Shown: positions 28,056-36,754 of the stretch, piece after piece | How positions within the stretch are numbered: position 1 is the stretch's first letter | Layout: each line of letters begins with the position of its first letter | From: Christiangramia bathymodioli | GTDB taxonomy: Bacteria; Bacteroidota; Bacteroidia; Flavobacteriales; Flavobacteriaceae | Assembly: GCA_009735695.1 (NCBI GenBank) | Contig: SRSL01000001.1 | Coordinates: 744,048-808,047 of the forward strand | Length of the DNA stretch: 64,000 bases | Direction of reading: 5' to 3' | Made by a program: the position numbers and the translations under genes | The notes under the pieces: generated by a model | Databases searched by the model: none | Seen by the model: only the letters and a program-made list of their open reading frames with translations | What the model was told of the DNA's origin: nothing

Positions 28056-28080
28056 CTGTCCCGATGCTTCTTCGGGACAG
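28056..28080. repeat. Perfect inverted repeat CTGTCCCGA / TCGGGACAG
   Basis: Nine-base arms at 28056-28064 and 28072-28080 with a 7-base loop (TGCTTCT) and no T run on either side. It lies between two convergent genes, just past the terminator at 28009. It looks like a REP-like element or small hairpin; the window holds only this copy. Confidence 0.6.
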
Positions 28081-28093
28081 TTTGACAATTTCC

Positions 28094-28504
28094 TTAATTT
28101 CCCTCCTGCTGATCCAGGAATACCTGGTCCTTCGGTTCCCAGAGTTCGATCTTATTGCCTTCCGGATCCATGATCCAGCCAAATTTACCATAATCGTAGG
28201 TTTCCATTTCCCCTACTACCTGCACGCCTTCTTCTTTTAAAGTTTCCAGCAATTCTTCAAGGTTTTCAACCCTGAAGTTCATCATGAATTGCTTATCTGA
28301 AGGTTTATAATAATCGGTATCCTCGCTCATAGGGCTCCACTGGGTAGAACAGTCGTTTCCTTCTTTATTTTTCCACCAGAAGGTGCAGCCGTATTGATCG
28401 GTATTCAATCCCAGATGTCGGTTATACCAGCTTTTAACCTGGTCGGGATTCTTCGCCTTAAAGAAAATTCCGCCTAAACCTGTTACCCGTTTTTTCATAA
28501 GCAT
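28094..28504 (-). CDS. VOC (glyoxalase/bleomycin resistance) family protein
   Basis: The 136-residue product has the paired beta-alpha-beta-beta-beta modules of the VOC fold: GGIFFKAKNPDQVKSWYNRHLGL at the start and VVGEMETYDYGKFGWIMDPEGNKIELWEP at the end, the latter carrying the conserved Glu metal ligand. The fold covers lyases, dioxygenases and resistance proteins; the substrate is unknown. The ATG at 28504 is immediately after the stop of the hydroxyacid dehydrogenase (TAAATG); a second ATG at 28498 is equally possible. The two genes are probably one transcript. Confidence 0.88.
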   Translation of the reverse strand: MLMKKRVTGLGGIFFKAKNPDQVKSWYNRHLGLNTDQYGCTFWWKNKEGNDCSTQWSPMSEDTDYYKPSDKQFMMNFRVENLEELLETLKEEGVQVVGEMETYDYGKFGWIMDPEGNKIELWEPKDQVFLDQQEGN

Positions 28505-29485
28505 TTAATTTTGGTCGCCCCTGCCAAATTCGGCGATGATCTTATCAGCTATTACTTCAGCCAGGCCTTCATGAGATTCTTTGGTCCAACCAGCTACATG
28601 CGGACTCAGCAGCGTATGTGGCATGAACATTAATTCTCTAAGTGCTTCCGGGATAGGATCGGCAGCGCTGATGGAAACATTTTTCTTGTTGGAAAATAGA
28701 CTTTCAAAAGAGGCCTTTTCATATTCCAGCACATCAAGCCCGGCACCAAGAACCTTTCCATCCTTTAAAGCCTGAACCAGATCTGCCGTAACCACGATCT
28801 TTCCTCTAGCAGTGTTGATAAGCCAGAATGGTTTTTTGAATTTTGAAATAAATTCGGAATTAACCATCTGGTTGGTCTCTTCGGTCCAGGGAGTATGAAG
28901 GCTAACCACATCGGCTTTTTCGAAAAATTCATCGTAAGCTACCTGGCGTGCATTTTCATCGCCAATTCCGTCCTGAATATCATAGAAGATCACATCCACA
29001 TCAAAGCCTCGTAATTTTTTGGCAAAGGCTTTACCCATATTTCCGTAGCCAATAATACCCACGGTTTTTCCGTCCAGTTCCACTCCGCGATTCTCTTCTC
29101 GATGCCAGAGGCCTTCACGAACCTCTTTATCGGCTTTATTTAAACGGTTAAACAGCGAAAGCAGCATCCCCAGGGAATGTTCCCCCACGGCGTTCCTATT
29201 CCCTTCCGGAGCTGAAAAAAGTTTTATCCCTCTTTCGCGGGCGTAGTCTACGTCTATGGATTCCAGCCCCGCACCCACACGTGCTATAAACTTAAGATTA
29301 GGTGCGGCATCGATGAACTCCCGGTCTATCTTATACCGGCTTCTAATGACGATCCCGTCATACAAATGCTGATTTTCAAGAGTTTCTTCCCTGCTTTGTT
29401 CGTATCCTTCAATATTATGATGTCCTGCCTCATTCAGTTTTTTCATCAGGGTTGGATGATTCGTATCGGCATGCAGAATGATCAT
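28505..29485 (-). CDS. D-isomer-specific 2-hydroxyacid dehydrogenase (SerA-like)
   Basis: NAD-dependent oxidation or reduction of a D-2-hydroxyacid; possibly phosphoglycerate dehydrogenase of serine biosynthesis. The 326-residue product has the NAD-binding GYGNMG (146-151), the catalytic Arg in INTARGKIV (about 230) and the His in LLSPHVAGW (about 297). It lacks the C-terminal ACT domain of long SerA forms. The RSRYKID and ARVGAGLESID segments fit PGDH-like enzymes. No serC is adjacent, so the serine role is inference. The start is ATG at 29485. Confidence 0.92.
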   Translation of the reverse strand: MIILHADTNHPTLMKKLNEAGHHNIEGYEQSREETLENQHLYDGIVIRSRYKIDREFIDAAPNLKFIARVGAGLESIDVDYARERGIKLFSAPEGNRNAVGEHSLGMLLSLFNRLNKADKEVREGLWHREENRGVELDGKTVGIIGYGNMGKAFAKKLRGFDVDVIFYDIQDGIGDENARQVAYDEFFEKADVVSLHTPWTEETNQMVNSEFISKFKKPFWLINTARGKIVVTADLVQALKDGKVLGAGLDVLEYEKASFESLFSNKKNVSISAADPIPEALRELMFMPHTLLSPHVAGWTKESHEGLAEVIADKIIAEFGRGDQN

Positions 29486-29561
29486 GTTATTTTTCTTTTT
29501 CGTATTAATAATTGGTTTGTAGTTATGCCGCTTTTCAGTTTTTATAGAAAAGCAAGACCTA

Positions 29562-29569
29562 CAAATTTA
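29562..29569 (-). promoter_or_regulatory. Candidate -7 box of hydroxyacid dehydrogenase gene
   Basis: On the minus strand TAAATTTG fits TAnnTTTG, 77 bp before the ATG at 29485, in the 124-bp space after mgtE. Confidence 0.4.
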
Positions 29570-29609
29570 AAGAATGATTTGCAGTGAGCGAAGGAATACG
29601 GCAAGCTTT

Positions 29610-30959
29610 CTAAAAACCGAGGATGGTCTTGGAGATATAGAAAAAGATGAAAATTCCGCAGATATCATTACTGGTCGTAATAAACGGACCCGTAGCGATC
29701 GCAGGATCAATACCCTGCTTGTCGAGAATGATGGGTACAAAAGTTCCAATAAGCGCAGCGATGATGATCACCAGCATCAGGGAAAGGGCGATGGTAAAGC
29801 TTACTAATTGAGGCATCCCCACGATCAATCCGAAGATGACGACCAAAGCCCCTAAAGCCAGGCCATTGATAAGGGTTAACCCAATTTCTTTTAATAACCT
29901 GTTGAACAAACTGCCTCTCAGGTTATCATTGGCAAGTCCCTGCACGATGATCGCACTGGATTGTACACCAACATTTCCAGCCATCGCAGCGATAAGCGGT
30001 GTAAAAAAGAACAATTCCACATATTCTGAAAGTGCCTCATCAAAACCTTTCATCACATACACGGCACCGAGTCCTCCAAAAAGTCCCAGGATAAGCCAGG
30101 GCAATCGGGCACGGGTTAGCTTCCAGATGCTGGCATCGGCCTCCACATCTTCCGAGATACCGGCCGCCATCTGGTAATCTTTTTCGGCTTCTTCCTTGAT
30201 GAAATCCACGATATCATCAATGGTAATCCTACCAACCAGGCGATTCATTTCATCAACAACCGGAATGGCTTCCAGGTCATATTTTTGCATGATACGCGCG
30301 ACTTCCTCCCCATCGGTATGCACGTTGACATAATCTACGCTGGGAATATAAATATCGCTGATATTTGCATGGCTTGGAGCCGTCAACAGGTCTTTCAGCG
30401 AAAGCCTGCCTTTTAGTTTATTCTTATCGTCAACCACGTAGATAGAATGAACACGCGTCACATTTTCCGCCTGTTTGCGCATCTCGGTCATACAACCCGT
30501 CACGCTCCAGTTCTCATTCACCTTTACCAGCTCCTTGGCCATTAAACCACCGGCAGAATTCTCGTCATACCTGAGCAGTTCCACGATATCGTCGGCGTGC
30601 TGCTCATCGGTCATTTCAGAGATCACATCCTGCTGAAGCTCAAGGGAAAGTTCAGAAATGATATCGGCCGCATCATCGGTATCCATTTCGTTCAGCTCCT
30701 CGGCGATCTCCTTAGGTGATAAGTTCTCAAGGATTCGCTCCCGCCTATCTGCTTCCAGCTCCATAAGGGCCTCGGCCGTTTGCTGACTATTCAGCAACTT
30801 TACGATATAGGTGGCGTCGTCGAGGTCGAGTTCGGTAAGAATTTCGGCAATATCAGCGTGGTGCACCTCCTCAAGGTGCAGCAAAAGCTCCTCGTCGTTT
30901 CGTTGTTCAACGAGGTACTTGATCTTTTCGATTAATTCTTCACTTATCTGAAACTGCAT
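29610..30959 (-). CDS. mgtE: Magnesium transporter MgtE
   Basis: Mg2+ channel of the inner membrane, gated by intracellular Mg2+. From the ATG at 30959 the product has 449 residues ([12 protein letters not shown]); the open TTG at 30968 is unlikely. It has the acidic N-domain with superhelical repeats (residues about 20-125), two CBS domains (about 130-260, [17 protein letters not shown] and [15 protein letters not shown]) and five membrane helices at the C-terminus including the pore-lining segments with [17 protein letters not shown] and [18 protein letters not shown]. The gene overlaps the 3' end of rsmA by 20 bp and is the last gene of the TPR-DUF4286-rsmA-mgtE string. Confidence 0.96.
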   Translation of the reverse strand: MQFQISEELIEKIKYLVEQRNDEELLLHLEEVHHADIAEILTELDLDDATYIVKLLNSQQTAEALMELEADRRERILENLSPKEIAEELNEMDTDDAADIISELSLELQQDVISEMTDEQHADDIVELLRYDENSAGGLMAKELVKVNENWSVTGCMTEMRKQAENVTRVHSIYVVDDKNKLKGRLSLKDLLTAPSHANISDIYIPSVDYVNVHTDGEEVARIMQKYDLEAIPVVDEMNRLVGRITIDDIVDFIKEEAEKDYQMAAGISEDVEADASIWKLTRARLPWLILGLFGGLGAVYVMKGFDEALSEYVELFFFTPLIAAMAGNVGVQSSAIIVQGLANDNLRGSLFNRLLKEIGLTLINGLALGALVVIFGLIVGMPQLVSFTIALSLMLVIIIAALIGTFVPIILDKQGIDPAIATGPFITTSNDICGIFIFFYISKTILGF

Positions 30960-31761
30960 ACGGCTCAATTTTTTGTGTCAGTTCTATGAACTGCTGGAAA
31001 CTGAGTTGTTCCGGCCGACTGCCAAAGATAGCATCTTCCCTCAAATTATCAGGAAGATTAAGATTTTTTAAACTATTCCGAAGGGTTTTACGGCGCTGGT
31101 TAAAGCCCATTTTCACGATCCGAAAAAAAAGCTTTTCATCACAGGGAAGGCTGAAATCTTCTTTGCGCGTAAGCTTAAGCACTCCTGAATCTACCTTAGG
31201 CGGCGGATTAAACACCGAAGGCGGAACGGTAAAAAGATATTCAGCTTCGTAAAACGCCTGCACCAAAACGCTTAGGATTCCATAAGTCTTGCTTCCTTCC
31301 TTTTCACAGATTCGTTTCGCAACCTCCTTCTGAAACATACCCGAAAACTCCGGAATCTGATCTCTTAACTCGAGAACCTTGAATACGATCTGGCTGGAGA
31401 TATTGTACGGAAAATTACCAATGATCGCATATTGTTCATACTTGAATATTTCGCTGAGATCATATTTCAAAAAGTCCTTTTCGTGGATGCGCCCTCGTAA
31501 ATGCAGGTAATTATTTTCCAGGTATTCCACGCTTTCGGTATCGATCTCGATCACATGAACTTCGGTATCCTTGTCTAACAGATATTTAGTAAGCACACCC
31601 ATTCCCGGCCCTATTTCAAGAACTTTTTCATAGCCTTTATAGGAAAGCGTATCAGCGATCTTTTTAGCGACATTTTCATCTTTCAGGAAATGCTGTCCAA
31701 GATGTTTTTTTGCCCTCACCTGGGATGCATCCCGGGCGGCATCGCTTTTTTTCTTTTTCAT
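30940..31761 (-). CDS. rsmA: 16S rRNA dimethyladenosine transferase
   Basis: KsgA/RsmA dimethylates two adjacent adenosines near the 3' end of 16S rRNA during small-subunit assembly. The 273-residue product has [11 protein letters not shown], the SAM motif [11 protein letters not shown] (Gly51-Gly55 region), the [10 protein letters not shown] motif that flips the adenine, and the C-terminal [17 protein letters not shown]. An unusual Lys/Arg-rich N-terminal extension ([18 protein letters not shown]) precedes the core. The gene overlaps mgtE by 20 bp and lies 19 bp after DUF4286. Confidence 0.97.
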   Translation of the reverse strand: MKKKKSDAARDASQVRAKKHLGQHFLKDENVAKKIADTLSYKGYEKVLEIGPGMGVLTKYLLDKDTEVHVIEIDTESVEYLENNYLHLRGRIHEKDFLKYDLSEIFKYEQYAIIGNFPYNISSQIVFKVLELRDQIPEFSGMFQKEVAKRICEKEGSKTYGILSVLVQAFYEAEYLFTVPPSVFNPPPKVDSGVLKLTRKEDFSLPCDEKLFFRIVKMGFNQRRKTLRNSLKNLNLPDNLREDAIFGSRPEQLSFQQFIELTQKIEPYAVSDK

Positions 31762-31780
31762 AAACTGAAATTTTGAAGGC

Positions 31781-32089
31781 TTACTGTTCGCTGATCACCT
31801 CTAGCTCGGTCCTGAAGGCCACGAATTTGCCTTCAAATGCGCTGGATTTTGACCTCATCTCGCCGGCATTCTCTTCGTAATAATTCTCCAGCATCTTCTT
31901 ATTTTTCGCTGTATACTGTACCGAATAGGTTATTCCACCCATTGGCTCCTGGACCAGCACTTTGGTCATCAGCGCCTTGGTGAATTTCCCGGTATCCAGC
32001 ATATCAGGGATATGCTCTTCCTTCATCCACTTCAGCCAGTCATCGTGAATATCTTCCTGTACGTTTATGGTAACGTTATATATGATCAT
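31781..32089 (-). CDS. DUF4286 family protein
   Basis: The 102-residue protein starts [22 protein letters not shown] and has [13 protein letters not shown]-like beta strands, the dimeric alpha-beta barrel (ABM-like) pattern of DUF4286. The family is restricted to Bacteroidota and has no assigned function. It is between the TPR gene (21 bp upstream) and rsmA (19 bp downstream), an order I recognise as common in this phylum. Confidence 0.88.
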   Translation of the reverse strand: MIIYNVTINVQEDIHDDWLKWMKEEHIPDMLDTGKFTKALMTKVLVQEPMGGITYSVQYTAKNKKMLENYYEENAGEMRSKSSAFEGKFVAFRTELEVISEQ

Positions 32090-32110
32090 GCTAAGAATTT
32101 AGAATTTGAA

Positions 32111-33898
32111 CTATTCGATGCTATCCCCGCGAAGCATCCGGTATTTTTTACGTGCTTCTACGAAATAGATACTGTCTGCAAAGTTAAAGATAATTTGCTC
32201 GTAATAGTTTTTGGCCTTTTCAGGATCCTGAAGCTGGTTCGCGTAGAGTTCAGCAAGAAAATAAGTGGCATTATCTGCCAGGATATCATCACCGAAGGTA
32301 TTGATGATCTCCAGGTAATTGCCTTCAGCTTTTTTGAAATCGCTTTCTTCTTCATACAATTTCGCCTGGCTAAGCAATGCTTCGTCCTCGATCTTTTCCC
32401 CTTTGTGAGCTACCAGAATGGAATCCAGCGCGTTTATCGCTTCTGAATTTTTCTTCTGAAAGGCCAGCAGATCGGCCCGGGCATATTTCTTCAGCGCGGT
32501 TTGCGCAGAATCTTCCAGCGAATTATCGCTGATAAGCAAACTCAATTCCAGTGCATCATTGGCGATTAACTGGGAAGTGGATTTTTTCAGAATATCGAGC
32601 TGGGTACTGGCCCATTCAAAATCTCCCTTGTAGTAACTGGTCTTGGCGACCTTGAATCGAGCATCCTGCGCGATCTCATCGTTCTTCACCAGGTTCTGAA
32701 TCTGTGAATAATAGATAAGTGCCTCATTGAACTTTTCTTCCACCACCAGCACATCGGCCAGCGCCATTTTCACCTTGGCAAGCTCAAATTTTGAAGCTGT
32801 GGTTTCAGAAGCTTTTTTCAGCATTTCAATAGCCGCATTTCGTTCACCCAGTTTAAAGGCGAGAAAATTAGCATAATCGATCTGTAGCTGAAGGGTTTCA
32901 GCTCCATAACCGAATTCAGTTAAAAGGGCCTCGAACTCATTTTTAATTTCGGGAAAATCAGCTGTGGTGGAAGTCTCCAGTTTTATATTCAGCAAAAAAT
33001 GTCGTGCCTGTAAATTGAATGTTCTCGATGGTGATTCCTCGATCGCGTAATTCATGATCTCCCTGGCGGCAGCATAATCTTCAGCTTCCCTGGCGAGCAC
33101 CGCAAGGTTCAGTAAACCCTGCAAAGAAGAACTGTCACTCCTCTTGTAGATGGCACGCTCCTGGGCGAATGCCTTATCAAATTCGTTCTGCTGGACGAAC
33201 AGCCAGCTAAGCATTTCATTATACAAGAGCACCGGATTTTCCTGCAGCCGTTTCAGCAATAATTTTCTGAAAATAATATTGGCTTCGGCCTGCGGATCAT
33301 CGCTGATATAACGGTTGAATTCCCTATTGGCCAGTCCGTAAAATTTCATGTCGCCCTCAATCAAATCCAGATAATTGCTGAACATCTCCTCGATCTTTCC
33401 CTGCTCTCCATAGATTCTGGCGAGCTGAAGATTATAATTCCTGTCGGCGTTCAGATCCATAGCTCTTTCATAGGCTTTTACCGCGTAATCCAACAGGTTG
33501 TACTCTTCAAAACTTCTGGCGATGATATAGGCGTAATTTGGCCTGCCTTCTATAGAAAGCAGAGCCTCATCGTATAACTGAGTGGCTCGTGCGTCGTCAT
33601 CCTGAAGTTCATAATTATGGCCCAGTTCCACCAGCAGAGAAGGATTGTTCGCCGAAGAATTAAGCCTCGAAACGATCATTTCATGAGCCTTTTCAAACTC
33701 TTCCATTTGCTGATAGGAGGCCACGACCCCGTTGAAATAAGTGGGATTGGAAGGATTCTCCTTATAGAGCCGTTCGTAGACCTTCAGAGCCTTTTCAAAT
33801 TCGCCCTGGTCAAAGAAATTACGCGCCAGCTGCTCGGTTTGAGCAAACAGGCCGCAAGTGGTTCCAAGAAAGAGGATTATAAAAAGAAAACAGCGCAT
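32111..33898 (-). CDS. Tetratricopeptide repeat protein, exported
   Basis: The 595-residue product has a signal peptide (MRCFLFIILFLGTTCGLFA) and about ten TPR-like helical hairpins across its length (FDQGEFEKALKVYERLYKENP, AYERAMDLN, FKKAEGNYLEII). It probably is a periplasmic scaffold; the partner is unknown. It is first in the TPR-DUF4286-rsmA-mgtE string. Its start codon region is enclosed by a 10-bp inverted repeat (33888-33897 with 33916-33925), which may control translation. Confidence 0.9.
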   Translation of the reverse strand: MRCFLFIILFLGTTCGLFAQTEQLARNFFDQGEFEKALKVYERLYKENPSNPTYFNGVVASYQQMEEFEKAHEMIVSRLNSSANNPSLLVELGHNYELQDDDARATQLYDEALLSIEGRPNYAYIIARSFEEYNLLDYAVKAYERAMDLNADRNYNLQLARIYGEQGKIEEMFSNYLDLIEGDMKFYGLANREFNRYISDDPQAEANIIFRKLLLKRLQENPVLLYNEMLSWLFVQQNEFDKAFAQERAIYKRSDSSSLQGLLNLAVLAREAEDYAAAREIMNYAIEESPSRTFNLQARHFLLNIKLETSTTADFPEIKNEFEALLTEFGYGAETLQLQIDYANFLAFKLGERNAAIEMLKKASETTASKFELAKVKMALADVLVVEEKFNEALIYYSQIQNLVKNDEIAQDARFKVAKTSYYKGDFEWASTQLDILKKSTSQLIANDALELSLLISDNSLEDSAQTALKKYARADLLAFQKKNSEAINALDSILVAHKGEKIEDEALLSQAKLYEEESDFKKAEGNYLEIINTFGDDILADNATYFLAELYANQLQDPEKAKNYYEQIIFNFADSIYFVEARKKYRMLRGDSIE

Positions 33899-33925
33899 AT
33901 GTAAATATAAACATTTGCGCTGTTT
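33888..33925 (-). promoter_or_regulatory. Inverted repeat enclosing TPR gene start codon
   Basis: AAACAGCGCA (33888-33897) is the exact reverse complement of TGCGCTGTTT (33916-33925), with an 18-base loop. On the mRNA the first arm lies in the leader and the second is formed by the TG of the ATG plus codons 2-4, so the start codon would be partly paired. Confidence 0.5.
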
Positions 33926-33950
33926 AAAATAATGATTGGTACTAAATATA

Positions 33951-34065
33951 GACCTCAGAAGTTTGACTTCAAAGGTTTGACTCAGACCTCAAAGGTTTGA
34001 CTCAGACCTCACAGGTTGGACTCAGACCTTACAGGTTTGATGTAAACCTCTCAGGTTAAAATATA
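33951..34065. repeat. 20-bp tandem repeat array, about 5.7 copies
   Basis: Units with consensus GACCTCAAAGGTTTGACTCA begin at 33951 (14 bases only), 33965, 33985, 34005, 34025 and 34045 (21 bases). Spacing is exactly 20 bp for four units. The unit beginning 33985 matches the consensus fully and the flanking ones differ by one to six bases. Each has an ACCT...AGGT half-palindrome. A final unit at 34066 runs into a perfect hairpin. No protein is encoded. It fills the space between the TPR gene and serS. Confidence 0.8.
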
Positions 34066-34096
34066 GACCTCACAGGTTTTGAAAACCTGTGAGGTC
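34066..34096. repeat. Perfect 15-bp hairpin at end of tandem array, after serS
   Basis: GACCTCACAGGTTTT (34066-34080) pairs with AAAACCTGTGAGGTC (34082-34096). It begins 6 bp after the serS stop (34103). On the plus strand it is followed by a T run, on the minus strand by TATATTTTA, so it could work as a terminator for serS, more convincingly for plus-strand transcripts. Confidence 0.7.
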
Positions 34097-34102
34097 TTTT
34101 TA

Positions 34103-35374
34103 TTAGTTTATCATCTCGAAGCCACAGTAAGGCACTAATACCTCAGGGACTTTGATCCCTTCTGGAGTTTGATAATTTTCAAGAATTCCTGCTAACACCC
34201 TTGGCAAAGCAAGCGCACTTCCGTTCAAGGTGTGCACTAGGGTTTTCTTTTTATCCTTATCCTTATACCTTAGCTTAAGCCTGTTGGCCTGGAAATCTTC
34301 AAAATTCGAAACCGAACTGATCTCCAGCCAGCGATCCTGGGCAGTTGAAAATACTTCAAAATCATAGGTAAGTGCCGAAGTAAACCCGAGATCTCCACCG
34401 CAAAGTCTTAAAATTCGATAAGGTAGTTTCAGTTCTTTCAGAAGAACTTTCACATGCTCCACCATTTTATCCAGGGCAGCATACGAATTCTCCGGTGTTT
34501 CCAGCCTTACGATCTCAACTTTATCGAACTGGTGTAAACGGTTAAGTCCGCGAACGTGTGCGCCGTAAGAACCAGCTTCTCTCCTGAAGCAAGGTGTGTA
34601 GCCCGTGCAAAGCACCGGGAAGTCCTTTTCGTTCATCAAATTATCACGGAACATGTTGGTAATAGGTACCTCAGCAGTAGGGATCATATAAAGATCATCT
34701 TCGGTAATATGGTACATCTGCCCTTCCTTATCGGGTAACTGACCGGTTCCAAAACCGGAAGCTTCATTCACCATCAAAGGCATTTGATATTCGGTATATC
34801 CCGCTTCTGCGGCTTTATCCAGGAACCAGGTAATAAGGGCCCGCTGGAGTCTTGCTCCCTTTCCTTTATAGACAGGAAAACCTGCGCCAGTGATCTTGTT
34901 TCCCAGATCAAAATCTATGATATCATATTTCTTTGCAAGTTCCCAGTGGGGCAGCGAACCTTCCTCCAGAGTTGGAATATCGCCTTCCTGATAAACTTCC
35001 TCATTATCCTCCTCACTGGCCCCGGCCGGAACCGATTCATGTGGAATATTGGGAATGGTATATAAAATCTTCTGAAGTTCTGCGATGGTCTCGCTTAGTT
35101 TCTCTGAAAGCTCCTTGGATTCTTCCTTTAAACGGCTGGTCTTTTCCTTCAGCATATTCGCCTTCTGATGCTCGCCATTCTTGAACAACAGTCCTATTTC
35201 TTTCGACATCTTGTTGGAACTGGCCAGTACATCATCCAGTTTTGCCTGGGTTGCTCTCCTGGTCTCGTCCAGACTTAAGACCTCATCAAAGATCTCTTCA
35301 GCATCAAAATTCCTTTTTTTGAGGGCTTTTATATACGCTTCCTTGTGTTCTGCGATATTGGAAACCTGTAACAT
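34103..35374 (-). CDS. serS: Serine--tRNA ligase
   Basis: Charges tRNA-Ser. The 423-residue product has the N-terminal two-helix coiled-coil arm (about 30-105, rich in Lys, Glu and Leu), class II motif 2 CFRREAGSYGAHVRGLNRLHQF, and motif 3 near the C-terminus (TLNGSALALPRVLAGILE). Length fits. The start is ATG at 35374 with a promoter box 34-41 bp upstream. It has its own transcript unit, with HTTM, ribF and pth upstream on the same strand. Confidence 0.98.
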   Translation of the reverse strand: MLQVSNIAEHKEAYIKALKKRNFDAEEIFDEVLSLDETRRATQAKLDDVLASSNKMSKEIGLLFKNGEHQKANMLKEKTSRLKEESKELSEKLSETIAELQKILYTIPNIPHESVPAGASEEDNEEVYQEGDIPTLEEGSLPHWELAKKYDIIDFDLGNKITGAGFPVYKGKGARLQRALITWFLDKAAEAGYTEYQMPLMVNEASGFGTGQLPDKEGQMYHITEDDLYMIPTAEVPITNMFRDNLMNEKDFPVLCTGYTPCFRREAGSYGAHVRGLNRLHQFDKVEIVRLETPENSYAALDKMVEHVKVLLKELKLPYRILRLCGGDLGFTSALTYDFEVFSTAQDRWLEISSVSNFEDFQANRLKLRYKDKDKKKTLVHTLNGSALALPRVLAGILENYQTPEGIKVPEVLVPYCGFEMIN

Positions 35375-35407
35375 AATCTAATTTTGCCGTTAAAGTTTAA
35401 TAAGCAG

Positions 35408-35415
35408 CAAATGTA
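35408..35415 (-). promoter_or_regulatory. Candidate -7 box of serS
   Basis: On the minus strand TACATTTG matches TAnnTTTG and lies 34 bp before the serS ATG, in the 60-bp space after the HTTM gene. Confidence 0.45.
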
Positions 35416-35434
35416 ACAAAAGCAGGCAAGAAAA

Positions 35435-36754
35435 TCAGTCTGATTGAGAAGGTAAAATCCAGTCGTGGTGCTTAAAATGCTGCCATTTTTCAGCAGCCAG
35501 GTTTACTTTGGGATCGATAAGAGGTTTATAGGAACCTCCGTTCACACTCACCTTTCCTTCCACATAAACTTCTACCTGTTTGCCTTCCTTTGCATATTCT
35601 TTCTCGAGGCGTTGAGCGAATTGCCATATCATATCAGGCTTGGATACAATGGCCCGACGCTGTTTGGGAGAAAGGTAATCGGAATTATTGATAAAGATGG
35701 TATCCTGAGTGCCCTGTTCTACCACTTTAAATGCAACCCTTCCGGTTTTCCCTCTTAACATCATTCGCCAGCTTAGCCTATGACCTTCTTCGGTCCAAAG
35801 CACATCATCCTTAAAGAACCAGTGTCTAAGCGGAAGCGCGATCTGAATACTGAACCAAACGGCCATAGTGATTACCAGTGCATTTCGCCAGGACGGAACG
35901 ATGATTTCTCCTTCGGTATAAATAGGCTTTTTTCCACGCAGAAAAATGCGATTGACGGTTTCCGCAGAAAAGAAGAAAATACAAAAGGCCAGTGACATAT
36001 ACGGGAAAATGCCAATATGGAAAATAAAGCTATTGAAAAGATGAAAGAATATGGCGGCGATAAAGATGAAAATCCTGGTTCTTTTCCAGAGTAACAGGGG
36101 GATGATCAAAAGGTCGAATATCAAACCGAAATAGGCGATCGCATAACGTATCCATCCCTGCTGAAGAAATTCGCCCACCAGCCAGTAATCTTTTTTACCT
36201 CTCATTAAAAGTGCCGGGAAACTACCGTCCAGCCAGTCGGGATACAGTTTAGCCACCGAAGCATAGGTATAGACGATCCAAAGCTGCAGAACGATGATCA
36301 CCCACACCCAACGCGGCATGGAAATACTTTTGAGCTCAGGGTTCATCCTGGCGTCTATTGACAACCACCGGTGCGCCGGTAAAAAGCACATGATAAAACA
36401 AATTAACATGAGCAGGTAATAGTGGTTGTTGTAGGAGGATTTCTGCATCAAGTAGACTCCGCTCCACATGATGGTATAGGCGATCATGCTTAGCCGGTAT
36501 TTGAAGCCTAGCATTACAAAAATTCCGAATATCCCAAGAATGGCATAATACCACAACATGCCATTGCCTGGCAGGGGTTGCAGGAATTCAAAACCTATAA
36601 AATTAAAGGTGAACTCTGGCTCGATAAGCGTCCTGCGTATCCAGCCGGTAAAAATGGCTCCAAAGGCTTCGATGGCGATCAACAAACCGAACATGACTCT
36701 CCAGACCACCAGGGCCGAATTATCGATCTGTTTGAAAAGCCACCTGTTAAGCAT
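35435..36754 (-). CDS. HTTM-domain membrane protein (gamma-carboxylase-like)
   Basis: The 439-residue product has an HTTM domain like vitamin K-dependent gamma-carboxylase: about eight membrane helices with the conserved SYNNHYYLLMLICFIMC, YTYASVAKLYPDWL and HLFNSFIFHIGIFPY segments. The C-terminal 150 residues are a soluble domain with HRLSWRMMLRGKTGRVAFKVVE. Bacterial members are common in marine Flavobacteriia; none has an assigned reaction here. Its start overlaps the ribF stop by 8 bp, so it is translationally coupled to ribF. Confidence 0.9.
   Translation of the reverse strand: MLNRWLFKQIDNSALVVWRVMFGLLIAIEAFGAIFTGWIRRTLIEPEFTFNFIGFEFLQPLPGNGMLWYYAILGIFGIFVMLGFKYRLSMIAYTIMWSGVYLMQKSSYNNHYYLLMLICFIMCFLPAHRWLSIDARMNPELKSISMPRWVWVIIVLQLWIVYTYASVAKLYPDWLDGSFPALLMRGKKDYWLVGEFLQQGWIRYAIAYFGLIFDLLIIPLLLWKRTRIFIFIAAIFFHLFNSFIFHIGIFPYMSLAFCIFFFSAETVNRIFLRGKKPIYTEGEIIVPSWRNALVITMAVWFSIQIALPLRHWFFKDDVLWTEEGHRLSWRMMLRGKTGRVAFKVVEQGTQDTIFINNSDYLSPKQRRAIVSKPDMIWQFAQRLEKEYAKEGKQVEVYVEGKVSVNGGSYKPLIDPKVNLAAEKWQHFKHHDWILPSQSD

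Noticed and set aside
33951-34096. Possible CRISPR array
   Set aside because: Units are 20 bp with no spacers, and no cas genes are in the window.
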